NCBI GenBank assembly: GCA_019454415.1
Contig: JACFOI010000001.1
Span: 60,147 to 110,054, forward strand
Source of the DNA: Patescibacteria group bacterium
Lineage (GTDB): Bacteria > Patescibacteriota > Microgenomatia > UBA1400 > PJMF01
Length of the DNA stretch: 49,908 nt
Direction of reading: 5' to 3'
Numbering within the stretch: the stretch's first letter is position 1; every line of letters starts with the position of its first letter. The position numbers and the translations under genes were made by a program. The notes under the pieces are model-generated. The model saw only the letters and a list, made by a program, of their open reading frames with translations, was not told the origin of the DNA and ran no database searches. Positions 8,641 to 17,256 of this stretch are shown here, piece by piece.

Positions 8641-10196
8641 TGAGTAACTCTCAATCAGCAGCTCCATTGAGCACCGTGATCATTGCATACTCCTGGTCCC
8701 ACAGAGTGGTAGAGTTTGCTGACCAATTTCCCGTTTTCGTTATTGAAAATAATCCTGCAGCCAAAGCCAAAGACCGACAGAAGAATATTTCGCTGATCCA
8801 TGCACCGATAAACACTGGCTTTTCCAAAGCAGCCAATGAAGGTTGGCATCAAGCACAGACAAAGTACCTTCTGTTTTTAAATGATGACTGTCTTATTACA
8901 CAAGAACAGATTCAATTACTTTTGGCAGAAGCAGAAACGAAACAACTGGATGCCCTGTCACCTAGGCTAGTTGACCAGGACGGAAAGAGTCAGGAAAGCT
9001 ACCAACAAGCTCTACCTACTTTTACGGAGCTGGTAGTCAGCTGGTCGCCACTACATCGCTTCTTTGGGCTTCCCAAAACCGAGTTGACACTTCCCGGGGC
9101 GTGTCTACTTATCCGTCGGGATGTACTGACTGATTTGGGTGGGTGGGATGAGCGGTTTTGGCTGTGGTGGGAAGACGCAGACCTTTCCTATCGACTTAAA
9201 CAAGCTGGATACTCGTTTGCGATCTCCGAAAGTGTCCGGGTCAAGCATCTTGGGGCAGAGTCATTCGCTCCTCTAGAGACGGACTGGAAGAAGCAGGTCT
9301 TTTTTCACTCTTTACGCCTGTTTGCCCACAAACATTTTTCGTCATGGCAGTCCGCAATCATTGAAAAACTCACTGGGCGATTTGACCGTCATCTCTTGTA
9401 TCCAGTGGACCCGGATGTTCGGGCAAGTGTTGTTGTTCCGAATGTAAGAAAAGAGCTGCTCTCCTCCTTTTTGGAACACCATGCGTCAAACTGGAATCGA
9501 GAGAAGGACGAGTTGATCGTTGTCACTTCCGCCAGAGGAAGCCAAGACCTTCAAGCAAAATATCCGTGGGTAGTCTGGATTCAGCTCGAGCATAACAGAG
9601 GTTTTGCAGACACCGTCAATATTGGTCTGCGTAGGGCTCGCGGCCAATGGTTGGGAACAGTCAATGATGACGTTATCCTGCCCAAAGACTGGTTGAAAAA
9701 ACTGATTAAAGCAGCCGAGCCCAAAGCTGGTTCCCTGTCACCAGTTGTCTGTCGGCCTACAGGAGAGATAGAGTCGGTCGGGGTCAACTATCAAATACGC
9801 GGCAAAGCAGAGCCCATCACTACCATCCCGGACAAGATAACCAGCGCAGATACGATTAATGCCGCGGCAGTTTTATTCAAACACGAAGCGCTGGAGGAAG
9901 TCGGGCTTTTTGATGACAGATTCGGCTCCTATTTGGAAGACGTTGATCTGGGACTACGTTTACGCCGTGCGGGCTGGGAGAATCAAGTGATTCCGGAGGT
10001 TCAAGTGACACACTTGGGTCATCAAACTTCCTCGTCTCGCCCACTCTATACGTACTGGTTGAACGTCAAAAACTGGTGGCTATTGCTGTTGAAAAACTAC
10101 TCACTCAAACAGTGGTTGAGTAACTTGGGTCCGATACTTCTAGAAAGAGGCAGAAACATCTCAGGTTTACTTAAGACTGCCGCTCGTTCTCTGTAA
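8640..10196 (+). CDS. bifunctional tandem GT2 glycosyltransferase (WbbL-like)
   Basis: This 518-residue cytosolic protein holds two GT2 (GT-A fold) domains. Domain one (about 8-245) has FLNDDCLI as its DxD-like motif and LPGACLLIRRDV with WWEDADLSYR, which are typical of rhamnosyltransferase-like GT2. Domain two (about 260-500) has TVNDDVILP and AAAVLFKHEAL with YLEDVDLGLRLR. Both carry the conserved ED acceptor-base motif. Such fusions usually add two successive residues. The frame is open back to a TTG at 8628, but the ATG at 8640 is preceded by GGGGG five bases upstream and overlaps the previous stop by one base, so I use it. The last 26 bases overlap the convergent flippase gene. Confidence 0.9.
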   Translation: MSNSQSAAPLSTVIIAYSWSHRVVEFADQFPVFVIENNPAAKAKDRQKNISLIHAPINTGFSKAANEGWHQAQTKYLLFLNDDCLITQEQIQLLLAEAETKQLDALSPRLVDQDGKSQESYQQALPTFTELVVSWSPLHRFFGLPKTELTLPGACLLIRRDVLTDLGGWDERFWLWWEDADLSYRLKQAGYSFAISESVRVKHLGAESFAPLETDWKKQVFFHSLRLFAHKHFSSWQSAIIEKLTGRFDRHLLYPVDPDVRASVVVPNVRKELLSSFLEHHASNWNREKDELIVVTSARGSQDLQAKYPWVVWIQLEHNRGFADTVNIGLRRARGQWLGTVNDDVILPKDWLKKLIKAAEPKAGSLSPVVCRPTGEIESVGVNYQIRGKAEPITTIPDKITSADTINAAAVLFKHEALEEVGLFDDRFGSYLEDVDLGLRLRRAGWENQVIPEVQVTHLGHQTSSSRPLYTYWLNVKNWWLLLLKNYSLKQWLSNLGPILLERGRNISGLLKTAARSL

Positions 10197-11463
10197 TCCG
10201 ATTCATCGCGTACTTAATGTAGAGTACGGTAAAGATAAGGTGACAGAGAGTTGCCGCTACTCTGCTCAGTGCGGAGGCATTCAGCCCGTACTGCGGCAGG
10301 AAGAGTAGATTTCCTAAACTGATGATCGCAACTTGTAAAACACCGCCCAGTGAGAAGTACTTTGGGTGGTCGACGGCATAAAAGAACGAAATATAGGGAA
10401 CTACGGCCAAGGACAAAAAAGCGTTTAGCACCAAGATAATCATAGGGATAAGTCCGGAAATAAACTCATTTCCTAGCGTTAATACTAAAATGAGCTGGGC
10501 AAACGGCAGGAAGATCAGAAATCCGACTACAGCTGCTAGCACGACCAACAGAGATTTGCGAAGATACGAGATCAGCAGTTCGCGGCGCTGATACCGAGCC
10601 ACTCTATTATTCAATACTCCACCAATTGCGGCACCGGCAAAAGTAACAAACAGTGCCACTCTCATTGCTGCTGAGTAGATTCCCGTCTCAAATGACGATA
10701 AGTACCGTTGAACAAACAAGACATCGATATTAGTAATTAACGTCATTGCAACCATTCCAATCGCAGCATGTCCAATATGTTTCCTGACTTCGGCACGGAG
10801 AGCTGGAGAGCCGGTCGCAGGTCTCAGGAAGAACCACTGTGAGAAAAAGGCGGCCACAAACAGGGCGGCAACTAACGGAGCCGAGTAGTAAAAGACAGAG
10901 ACTGTTGTCGCTGTCGCAAGCCCAAGGAGACCCAAGAGTACAAAGGAAAGGACTTTTAGTGCCGCTTGGAGAATATTCAAGACTGTTACCCAGGCAAATG
11001 AATGAAAGGCGGATAAGACTAGTAGCACGTACTCATACATGATCAACCCCACACTTCCAAACAGTGCCAGCCCGAGCAAGTGTGGGTAAGGATAGTTCAG
11101 CAGCTGTTGGCCAAAGGGAATCAATAGTGCCAAAAGAATCAGTCCGACTGTGGTCATCGTTAACTTCCACTTGGAAACTTGGGCGAGGAACTCTTTGGCT
11201 TTATGGGGATCGTTATGCAGGCGAGGGAGTTGGCGGGTGATAATGGTTGAAAGACCAAGGTCCCCCACTTTGGCTGCAATAGCCATAATGGCAGTACCAA
11301 CCGAGAAGATTCCAAATTGAGTCGGGCCCAGAACCCGGGAAACGTAGATGATAGCCAAGGCTGAGATTACGGCAGTCGTAATGGTTCCGGCAGTTAGCAC
11401 TGCAGACTGACGTACTGCCGGTGAGCGCCGGAGTAAGAGATACACTCGATTGAAATACTGCAT
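10171..11463 (-). CDS. MOP-superfamily polysaccharide flippase (Wzx/PST type)
   Basis: This 430-residue membrane protein has about twelve hydrophobic helices and the start typical of polysaccharide transporters: a helix around ITTAVISALAIIYVSR followed by LGPTQFGIFSVG, the conserved loop after helix one. It should flip a lipid-linked glycan from the cytosolic to the outer face. It is the last gene of the eight-gene minus-strand operon that begins at 20632, which is where flippases often sit. GAGG about eight bases ahead of the ATG acts as the ribosome binding site. Upstream 36 bases separate it from the epimerase gene. A second flippase of different length lies at 31985-33487. Confidence 0.9.
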   Translation of the reverse strand: MQYFNRVYLLLRRSPAVRQSAVLTAGTITTAVISALAIIYVSRVLGPTQFGIFSVGTAIMAIAAKVGDLGLSTIITRQLPRLHNDPHKAKEFLAQVSKWKLTMTTVGLILLALLIPFGQQLLNYPYPHLLGLALFGSVGLIMYEYVLLVLSAFHSFAWVTVLNILQAALKVLSFVLLGLLGLATATTVSVFYYSAPLVAALFVAAFFSQWFFLRPATGSPALRAEVRKHIGHAAIGMVAMTLITNIDVLFVQRYLSSFETGIYSAAMRVALFVTFAGAAIGGVLNNRVARYQRRELLISYLRKSLLVVLAAVVGFLIFLPFAQLILVLTLGNEFISGLIPMIILVLNAFLSLAVVPYISFFYAVDHPKYFSLGGVLQVAIISLGNLLFLPQYGLNASALSRVAATLCHLIFTVLYIKYAMNRITENERQS

Positions 11464-11499
11464 TATTGCCTCAATACCTCTTGATGTAACGCCTCTAAC

Positions 11500-12414
11500 T
11501 TATGTCTGCTTAGACAGAAAGTACTCTACGGTCTTTTTTAAACCTTCCTCAATCTGAGTTCGGGCAGTCCAGCCTAAAACTTGAGTGGCTTTGGAAGAGT
11601 CGGCAACTAATACCAGAGGATCCCCTGGCCGTTCGGGGAAGTTGCGGACGTTGGCTTTTTTGCCCATCAACTGTTCCAGCATCTGGATGACTTGTCTGAC
11701 TTCGGTTGGGTGATTAGTGGAAAGATTGAGATAGTGATACTTTTGTGGCTGTTGCTGAGCCAAGTTGAGAGACTGAAGATGAGCTTCCACCACATCGGTA
11801 ATATAGATAAAGTCTCGTTGGTGCTGGCCGTTACCCCAAACTGTGACCTCTTGACCGCTTTGAATCTGTTCAATAAAGCGAGGAATGGCGTGAGACTCAG
11901 GCTGATGGTGTTCTTCAGGTCCGTACAGATTAAAGTAGCGAAGGCCGATTCCGGTCATTTTGTAGGACGCTACATATGAGCTGACGAGTGCTTCCATTGC
12001 CAACTTGGTCATGCCATAGGGGTTAATCGGCAGAGTTCGATCATCTTCTAAGATTGGAACTCGAAGAGGCTCTCCATACACGGCCGCGCTAGAAGAGAAA
12101 ATAAAGGTGGGAACCTGATTTTGACGCATTGCTTCCAGCACTGAGACAGTCCCTGAGATATTCACGTCCACAAACTTCTGGGGAAACTTGACTGACTCCC
12201 CCGCTTCGATCAGTGCAGCTAGATGAAAAACTACGTCGGCGTCCCGAATCTCCACCAACATCCGTTCAGTGTCACAGATGTCGGCAATGACCGTGTCTAC
12301 TTCCGGATTTGGTCGTAGGTCGATATTTTTGACGGTATGTCCGGCTGCTAACAGCGCCCGACAGAGATGATGTCCTAAGAAGCCAGACCCACCAGTAACA
12401 ATAACTCTTGCCAT
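11500..12414 (-). CDS. NAD-dependent sugar epimerase/dehydratase (GalE-like)
   Basis: This 304-residue short-chain dehydrogenase/reductase acts on nucleotide sugars. It shows the NAD motif GGSGFLG (8-14), the FHLAALIEAGES block, SSSAAVYG with the active-site serine (107-109) and the catalytic pair Y133/K137 in NPYGMTK. The region HQRDFIYITDVVEAH is the conserved block of extended SDRs. It is probably a UDP-glucose or UDP-N-acetylhexosamine 4-epimerase, but the exact substrate cannot be assigned. The ATG at 12414 follows a strong TAGGAGAG motif, which sets the start. The Shine-Dalgarno overlaps the stop of the upstream gene, eight bases away. Confidence 0.9.
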   Translation of the reverse strand: MARVIVTGGSGFLGHHLCRALLAAGHTVKNIDLRPNPEVDTVIADICDTERMLVEIRDADVVFHLAALIEAGESVKFPQKFVDVNISGTVSVLEAMRQNQVPTFIFSSSAAVYGEPLRVPILEDDRTLPINPYGMTKLAMEALVSSYVASYKMTGIGLRYFNLYGPEEHHQPESHAIPRFIEQIQSGQEVTVWGNGQHQRDFIYITDVVEAHLQSLNLAQQQPQKYHYLNLSTNHPTEVRQVIQMLEQLMGKKANVRNFPERPGDPLVLVADSSKATQVLGWTARTQIEEGLKKTVEYFLSKQT

Positions 12415-12422
12415 GATCTCTC

Positions 12423-13658
12423 CTAACTTAACCAATATCCTTGTATGAACAAGACAGTATTCACTACTAAACTCAAGATAAAGATACCTAAAACTATACT
12501 ACGCAGTCGCGGACGCGCCGCCAGCATCTCGATCAACAGTAAGTATATCGGAAAACAGACCAAGAGATAGCGTGGCATACTCGAGAAGGTGCCGGTAAAA
12601 GTAGGAAGAAAAAATGCTCCGAGTGCAAAAACAACATACGATAACCGAACCCTCCAGGCCGAGATGAATAACCCAACTAGACCCAAGCTCCCAGCAAGAA
12701 ACTCCAATGCTGAGGAGTAGTAACGAAGTGTCAACGGATCAAGCGTCAGCAGAATCTTGATCGACCGCCAGAGCACTACTGGATAGATCACCAAACCTTC
12801 TGTTCTACCCGCTCCGAACTCACTCTGAACGTGCAAGAAGTAGAGAGGATCACCAAATGTTCGCGCGAGGTAGATCATGTAGAGCACTGTGCCCAGTCCG
12901 CCCACTCCTATCAGGACGAGCTGTCGCCAGGAGCTGCTCAGAAAGCTGGTCAGCTGGGTAACTACACTCTTCGCGACCTGTTTTCCTCCCTGCTGCTCGC
13001 GCCACTGTAGCCAGGTTTCTAACGTCAACGCTGGTAGCAAGAATACGCCGACGATTCTGCTGGCTGTAGCGATCAAGACGAAAACAGCACACCAGATCCA
13101 TCGTCGCCGGCGAGCTGCCAAAAATGCGCCGATCACAGCAGCCAGAAAGATCGACTCAGTGTAAAGTGCCCCAAAAAAGAGAGAGGTGGGAAAGGCCAGC
13201 AGCAAGAGGACACCAAGCCAGGTCTTTGGTTTGCTCAAAAAACTTTTCAAAAAAACATACCAAAGTACCAGGCACAACAGCATTGCGCCGTTAGTAACAA
13301 TTAGTCCTACCAACAAAGTATTGAGGTGACCTCCGGTCAGGAGATAAAGACTATGCAAAATAATCAACGGTAGAAAAGGAAAGAATGCTTGAATGAGTCC
13401 GGTACCGAGATACCCTTTTTCGGCAATAGTCAGGTAGTGCACGCCATCAAAGTTTGCCCAACTGTAAAGCCATTGAGGAAGATGGTACTGAGTCAGGATG
13501 GCGTCAGCATACGGGAAGCTGGGTTCGTAAGGCAGAAAAGACGGGGCAAAAAATCCGACTACAAACAAAGCTACCCGCCAAACCAGGAACAGACAAAACA
13601 GCTGGAGGAGTTCAGTCCAGGATAGGTCCAAGAAAGTAGCCAGTTTTGAGTTACTCAT
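12423..13658 (-). CDS. PIG-V-like GT-C mannosyltransferase
   Basis: This 411-residue membrane protein resembles prokaryotic relatives of PIG-V (GPI mannosyltransferase II, GT76). The first outer loop has WANFDGVHYLTIAEKGYL followed by FFPFLPLI, the family's WD..WYL.IA..GY pattern with the catalytic-position Asp kept. ALYTESIFLA and TASRIVGVFLLP are further conserved blocks. About ten helices follow. It probably uses polyprenyl-phosphate-mannose on the outer face. The frame is open upstream; I choose the ATG at 13658 because it overlaps the previous gene's stop by eight bases and starts a normal N-terminus. It lies within the 20632-10171 operon. Confidence 0.85.
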   Translation of the reverse strand: MSNSKLATFLDLSWTELLQLFCLFLVWRVALFVVGFFAPSFLPYEPSFPYADAILTQYHLPQWLYSWANFDGVHYLTIAEKGYLGTGLIQAFFPFLPLIILHSLYLLTGGHLNTLLVGLIVTNGAMLLCLVLWYVFLKSFLSKPKTWLGVLLLLAFPTSLFFGALYTESIFLAAVIGAFLAARRRRWIWCAVFVLIATASRIVGVFLLPALTLETWLQWREQQGGKQVAKSVVTQLTSFLSSSWRQLVLIGVGGLGTVLYMIYLARTFGDPLYFLHVQSEFGAGRTEGLVIYPVVLWRSIKILLTLDPLTLRYYSSALEFLAGSLGLVGLFISAWRVRLSYVVFALGAFFLPTFTGTFSSMPRYLLVCFPIYLLLIEMLAARPRLRSIVLGIFILSLVVNTVLFIQGYWLS

Positions 13659-15411
13659 ATGTTTGTCGAGTTTTCCGGAACAGCTGAACATAGAGCCACC
13701 AGCATAAACCACCCACGACCAAAGCTACTGTGAAAGTACTAATCGTGTTCCCGATAAATCTAGGCGGGGTAAACTGGGTAAACTCAGTCTTTACTTCGTA
13801 TACGCCGGGGTCAAGCTGGTAGGCAATCCGGCCACCAATACTCTCGTTATTTAGATAGGAGACTAAGCGGAAGCTATTTCCACTGGTGACTGTAGTTTCC
13901 CAACCGGGGAAGTACATCGTTGGCTCTACAACTGTCACCGGCGTCTCCGCTGTAACAGAGTATGTTCTACTTGAGCCTCTCCAAGTGTGAACACTGATGG
14001 CTCCTTCACCCGCTTCAATGGCTGCCGTCGGCTGCCAGTCGGCAAAGTTTTGGAAAGTGAATGACTGAGGTAAGTTCTCGTTGCTGGTCGTAGTGCTCTG
14101 TTCAAAAAGCTCGTACTCAATTGGCTGTTTATTGAGATATCCAATCGGAGTCATCCGTAGTCCGACGATCAGCTGAATACAGAGTGCTAAAGAAAGCAAC
14201 ACCGTTTGCCAGCGCACTCCCTTTTGGACGACCCAGGCAATCAGCACTGCATTGGTAATGATGGAAAATGCTCCCAGTCTCCATGGAAACTGAATGAAGC
14301 GCGTAAGTGGAATTGCCTGCCACACCGGGGCAGTCGCTGAAAGCTGAAAAAGAGTAAGTCCCAAACTCGCCAGAAAGAAGATGATCACTACTTGGTCGAG
14401 CATTCGGCGTGCTTGCCGTTGCCCCCACAATGCTGCCAACATCCAGCCAGTGACAAGGATGACAGCCAGCCACTGCCCCCACCCTAAAGCGAATGAAAGC
14501 GAGTCAACGGCACCGGTGTAAGAGTAACCAAACTGGAGGGGGCCAGTGAGTAACTGGTGAAAGGTGGGAAACTGTTGTAAGTATTGAGCCGAGAGCGAGC
14601 TTCCACTGACTATGATCTCGGACTGTTCAGCTAACGCCGGGATCCAGAACCAGACTGAAAGTCCCAGCCCGATCAGGAACGCTCCCACCACTTTGAGCAG
14701 GTTGGGTTTAGTAGGCCAGATTCTCCAAACAGCAACTAACAGCAGTAGCGGCGTGCCGAATAAGACGCTGACGTTGTGTGAAAGGAAGAAAGCTCCGAGT
14801 AGTATTCCTCCCCAGAGTGTCTGAGCTGAGAAAAGAAACTGGATCCAGCTGATTGGAACGTTCAGGGTGTGCTCTACTTCCCCGTTTCTTTTTTGCCTAA
14901 CACTCTCTGCCCAGACTAACCACCATACTATTCCAGCAAGGGCGAGTACCTCGCCAATACTGCCACGGTAGATAACTGTTTGGAGCAGATAAGGTGAAAC
15001 AGCCACACTGGTGGTTGCCAGTGTCCGGGCCCAGGGATGAAATCTAAGTAGCCGGAGCCACTGCCAGACACCCAGTAAAAGCAGCGTCGTCGCAGCCGTT
15101 ACGATAATTTTGAACGTCAGTTGATACGGTGTTTTTACGATTGAGAAGGGAACCGAAAGCAAGTTGGGCAAAGGGTAGTTGTAGTTGAAGACGGGGTACC
15201 CGTAGCGATGGAAAAGATTTGGTGCAAAGCGCGGCAAGATCTGTCCCTCCCGCAAGGCAACTTTGTAGTTGGCAAATCTGGCCAGATGGTTCTCACCGTC
15301 GTGGGTAATTGGTACACCCGACCGCAGATAAACACGGCAAGATACTAAGGCCAACAGAAGGCACAACAATACAGGAAACAATTGGCTAAGTGAAACGCGC
15401 GGTAGTCTCAT
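13651..15411 (-). CDS. PTPS-related GT-C-like membrane protein
   Basis: This 586-residue integral membrane protein belongs to the group annotated as 6-pyruvoyl-tetrahydropterin synthase-related. That name is historical; it does not look like a pterin enzyme. The diagnostic first loop is present: PITHDGENHLARF, then ILPRFAPNLFHRYGYPVFNY. About ten helices follow, and a beta-rich extracytoplasmic region (about 430-550) precedes a last helix near 555-575. Members are thought to be GT-C-type glycosyltransferases. It overlaps the upstream GT4 gene by ATGA and the downstream PIG-V-like gene by eight bases, so all are co-translated. A second member lies at 33441-35156. Confidence 0.8.
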   Translation of the reverse strand: MRLPRVSLSQLFPVLLCLLLALVSCRVYLRSGVPITHDGENHLARFANYKVALREGQILPRFAPNLFHRYGYPVFNYNYPLPNLLSVPFSIVKTPYQLTFKIIVTAATTLLLLGVWQWLRLLRFHPWARTLATTSVAVSPYLLQTVIYRGSIGEVLALAGIVWWLVWAESVRQKRNGEVEHTLNVPISWIQFLFSAQTLWGGILLGAFFLSHNVSVLFGTPLLLLVAVWRIWPTKPNLLKVVGAFLIGLGLSVWFWIPALAEQSEIIVSGSSLSAQYLQQFPTFHQLLTGPLQFGYSYTGAVDSLSFALGWGQWLAVILVTGWMLAALWGQRQARRMLDQVVIIFFLASLGLTLFQLSATAPVWQAIPLTRFIQFPWRLGAFSIITNAVLIAWVVQKGVRWQTVLLSLALCIQLIVGLRMTPIGYLNKQPIEYELFEQSTTTSNENLPQSFTFQNFADWQPTAAIEAGEGAISVHTWRGSSRTYSVTAETPVTVVEPTMYFPGWETTVTSGNSFRLVSYLNNESIGGRIAYQLDPGVYEVKTEFTQFTPPRFIGNTISTFTVALVVGGLCWWLYVQLFRKTRQTYE

Positions 15412-16496
15412 GAGAGATTCAGGACTTCTCGATAGACGGCGACTGTTTCAGCAGCAACTTTGGTCCACGAAAACTCCTGACTCCAAGTATACGCAGCTTT
15501 TACGACCTCTTGGCGATGAGTTTTCGTCCAGTTCACGATGGTGTTTACGCCTTCAGCAAAGCCTTCGGCCTCAGGTGGCACCAGGATAGCGTGCTCACCG
15601 GCAACTTCTTTGAGAGAAGAGTTGTCCGAGGCAACGACCGGACATTTTGCCTGCATTGCCTCTAACACGGGCAAACCAAATCCCTCGTAGAGTGACGGCT
15701 GGACATAGGCAACAGATCCGGAGTAAATGGCAGCCAGGGTTTCCACGGCATCTACTCCCACCTCCGTGATGAAGTGAACTCGATCAGCCACATCACTAAG
15801 CGCGATCTGTGCCTCAATCCATCTCCACTCTGGGATTTCCTGGGGGACAAAGTTCCTGCCCACACAGACCAAGTGGATCTCCTCAGGGATAAACTTAAGC
15901 ATCTTGATCAATTGAGGAATGTTCTTGTTGTAGTTGATGTCACCGACATAGAGCACGTACTTTTCGGGCAGGTGGAGTGCTTGGGAGACTTCCTGCTGAG
16001 TTCGCTCTGATTGAGGGGTAATTGCCGGTGATGCTGCGAGATAGATAGGATGCACCAGGCCGGGTTTGATCTTGAGATACTTAACGATATCAGCTTCAGA
16101 TGACTTGGAGTCTGTAATCACCGCGTCCACACTTTGCAGGGCAAAGACCTGCTTGTAAAAACGGAGCTTCCCCTTTCTGCCCGGCTTGTAGTACTCAGGG
16201 AACTTTAAGGGAATAACGTCATGGACAGTGACAACAGTTTTAAACTTCCGCAGCATCGGCAAGCTGGAAAAGAACAAGTCAAAAAACGGATAGTGGATCA
16301 AGGTCGTTTTTGGATCATATCCAGTAGCGCTTTTACGGAAACGGCGGACGTCTTCTTTACTCTGGATCGGGATGACTGTCACGTCTTCCCGCTTCTCCAA
16401 AGCTTCCTGCAATAGTCGGGTATAGGTGCCTATTCCACGGACCTGGCTGCCAGTATGAAGTGGTGAGGTATCAAGGAGAACGGTGATCTTGTTCAT
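15408..16496 (-). CDS. GT4 family glycosyltransferase
   Basis: This 362-residue cytosolic enzyme has the GT-B fold. The N-terminal domain begins with LLDTSPLHTGSQVRGIGTY, the glycine-rich acceptor loop. The second domain starts near YVGDINYNKNI, and the donor-binding EX7E motif is in YEGFGLPVLEAM near residue 270. It resembles bacterial mannosyltransferases acting on GDP-mannose; GDP-mannose is also the substrate of the Gmd encoded in this window. Sequence in this frame is open further upstream, but the N-terminus at the ATG at 16496 is the natural one. That start lies 26 bases inside the upstream GT2 gene, and the gene ends in an ATGA overlap with the next. Confidence 0.9.
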   Translation of the reverse strand: MNKITVLLDTSPLHTGSQVRGIGTYTRLLQEALEKREDVTVIPIQSKEDVRRFRKSATGYDPKTTLIHYPFFDLFFSSLPMLRKFKTVVTVHDVIPLKFPEYYKPGRKGKLRFYKQVFALQSVDAVITDSKSSEADIVKYLKIKPGLVHPIYLAASPAITPQSERTQQEVSQALHLPEKYVLYVGDINYNKNIPQLIKMLKFIPEEIHLVCVGRNFVPQEIPEWRWIEAQIALSDVADRVHFITEVGVDAVETLAAIYSGSVAYVQPSLYEGFGLPVLEAMQAKCPVVASDNSSLKEVAGEHAILVPPEAEGFAEGVNTIVNWTKTHRQEVVKAAYTWSQEFSWTKVAAETVAVYREVLNLS

Positions 16497-17256
16497 AGTG
16501 TTCGCGCAGTTTAATGTAGGCGACCGGAAAATGGAGGCCGCTGAACAGCGCAAAGAGAAATCCGGCAAAGCCATCCACGAATCCCTTATGTCTAATATAG
16601 AGTGAACAAAACGTGGTGAGCGGTTTCCAGAAATAGTATGAGAAAGCCATACCTAAACTGGGTTTCTTTTTAGCATCGTAAAGTTTCTGGGCCGTGAAGC
16701 TGGTGTAAGTGTTAAACTTCCGCAGATACTCGGAAAAGCTCGGGTTGCTGTAGTGAAGAAAGTGCCCCTCCGCCCAGCCTACTTCGCCATCGACTTCCAT
16801 TTGCTCATGGACATCTTTTTGCGGGAGTCTGGCCTTTCCTTTTTGGTAGAGACGAATCACTGGGTCTGGATACTGCCCGCCCTTTTGCAGGAAACGGCCA
16901 AAAAATAAGTTTTTTCGCCTCACCCACCATGCTGAAGGAAGCTGTTCGCCGCCAAGAAGGCGTTGGTGGGTTTCTTGAATGAACGCGGCAAGTTGCTCGT
17001 CAACGATCTCGTCAGCGTCAAGTTGGAGGACTAACTCCCCTTTGGCCTTATCCATGGCCATCTGTTTGTTGATATGAAAGTTATTCTTATTGGTGGTGGA
17101 GTAAACTTTGGCACCTAGTTTTTTAGCCAACTCCACCGTCTTATCCGTAGACTCACCGTCAACGATAATAATCTCGTCAGCAAACTTTTTGACGGAAGCG
17201 AGGCAGCTCTCGATATTTTTCTGTTCATTATGGGTGGCTAAAACGACGGAGATCAT
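16471..17256 (-). CDS. GT2 glycosyltransferase, WaaE/LgtF-like
   Basis: This 261-residue protein has a GT-A fold with VVLATHNEQKNI, IIIVDGESTDKTVE and the DxD-type motif LQLDADEIVD. The C-terminal part has KDVHEQMEV and GHFLHYSNPSF, as in the WaaE/KdtX group that transfers glucose or heptose in core oligosaccharide synthesis. A hydrophobic patch near 225-250 may be a membrane-association hairpin. The ATG at 17256 overlaps the previous stop by ATGA and gives a typical N-terminus; the frame is open for 14 codons upstream. Three related proteins (27297-28208, 29210-30118 and, more distantly, 28216-29184) lie in the neighbouring operon. Confidence 0.88.
   Translation of the reverse strand: MISVVLATHNEQKNIESCLASVKKFADEIIIVDGESTDKTVELAKKLGAKVYSTTNKNNFHINKQMAMDKAKGELVLQLDADEIVDEQLAAFIQETHQRLLGGEQLPSAWWVRRKNLFFGRFLQKGGQYPDPVIRLYQKGKARLPQKDVHEQMEVDGEVGWAEGHFLHYSNPSFSEYLRKFNTYTSFTAQKLYDAKKKPSLGMAFSYYFWKPLTTFCSLYIRHKGFVDGFAGFLFALFSGLHFPVAYIKLREHYEQDHRSP

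Noticed and set aside
13651-15411. Pterin biosynthesis role for the PTPS-related protein
   Set aside because: The protein is a multi-pass membrane protein without the zinc-binding histidines of pyruvoyl-tetrahydropterin synthase; the name is a family label only.
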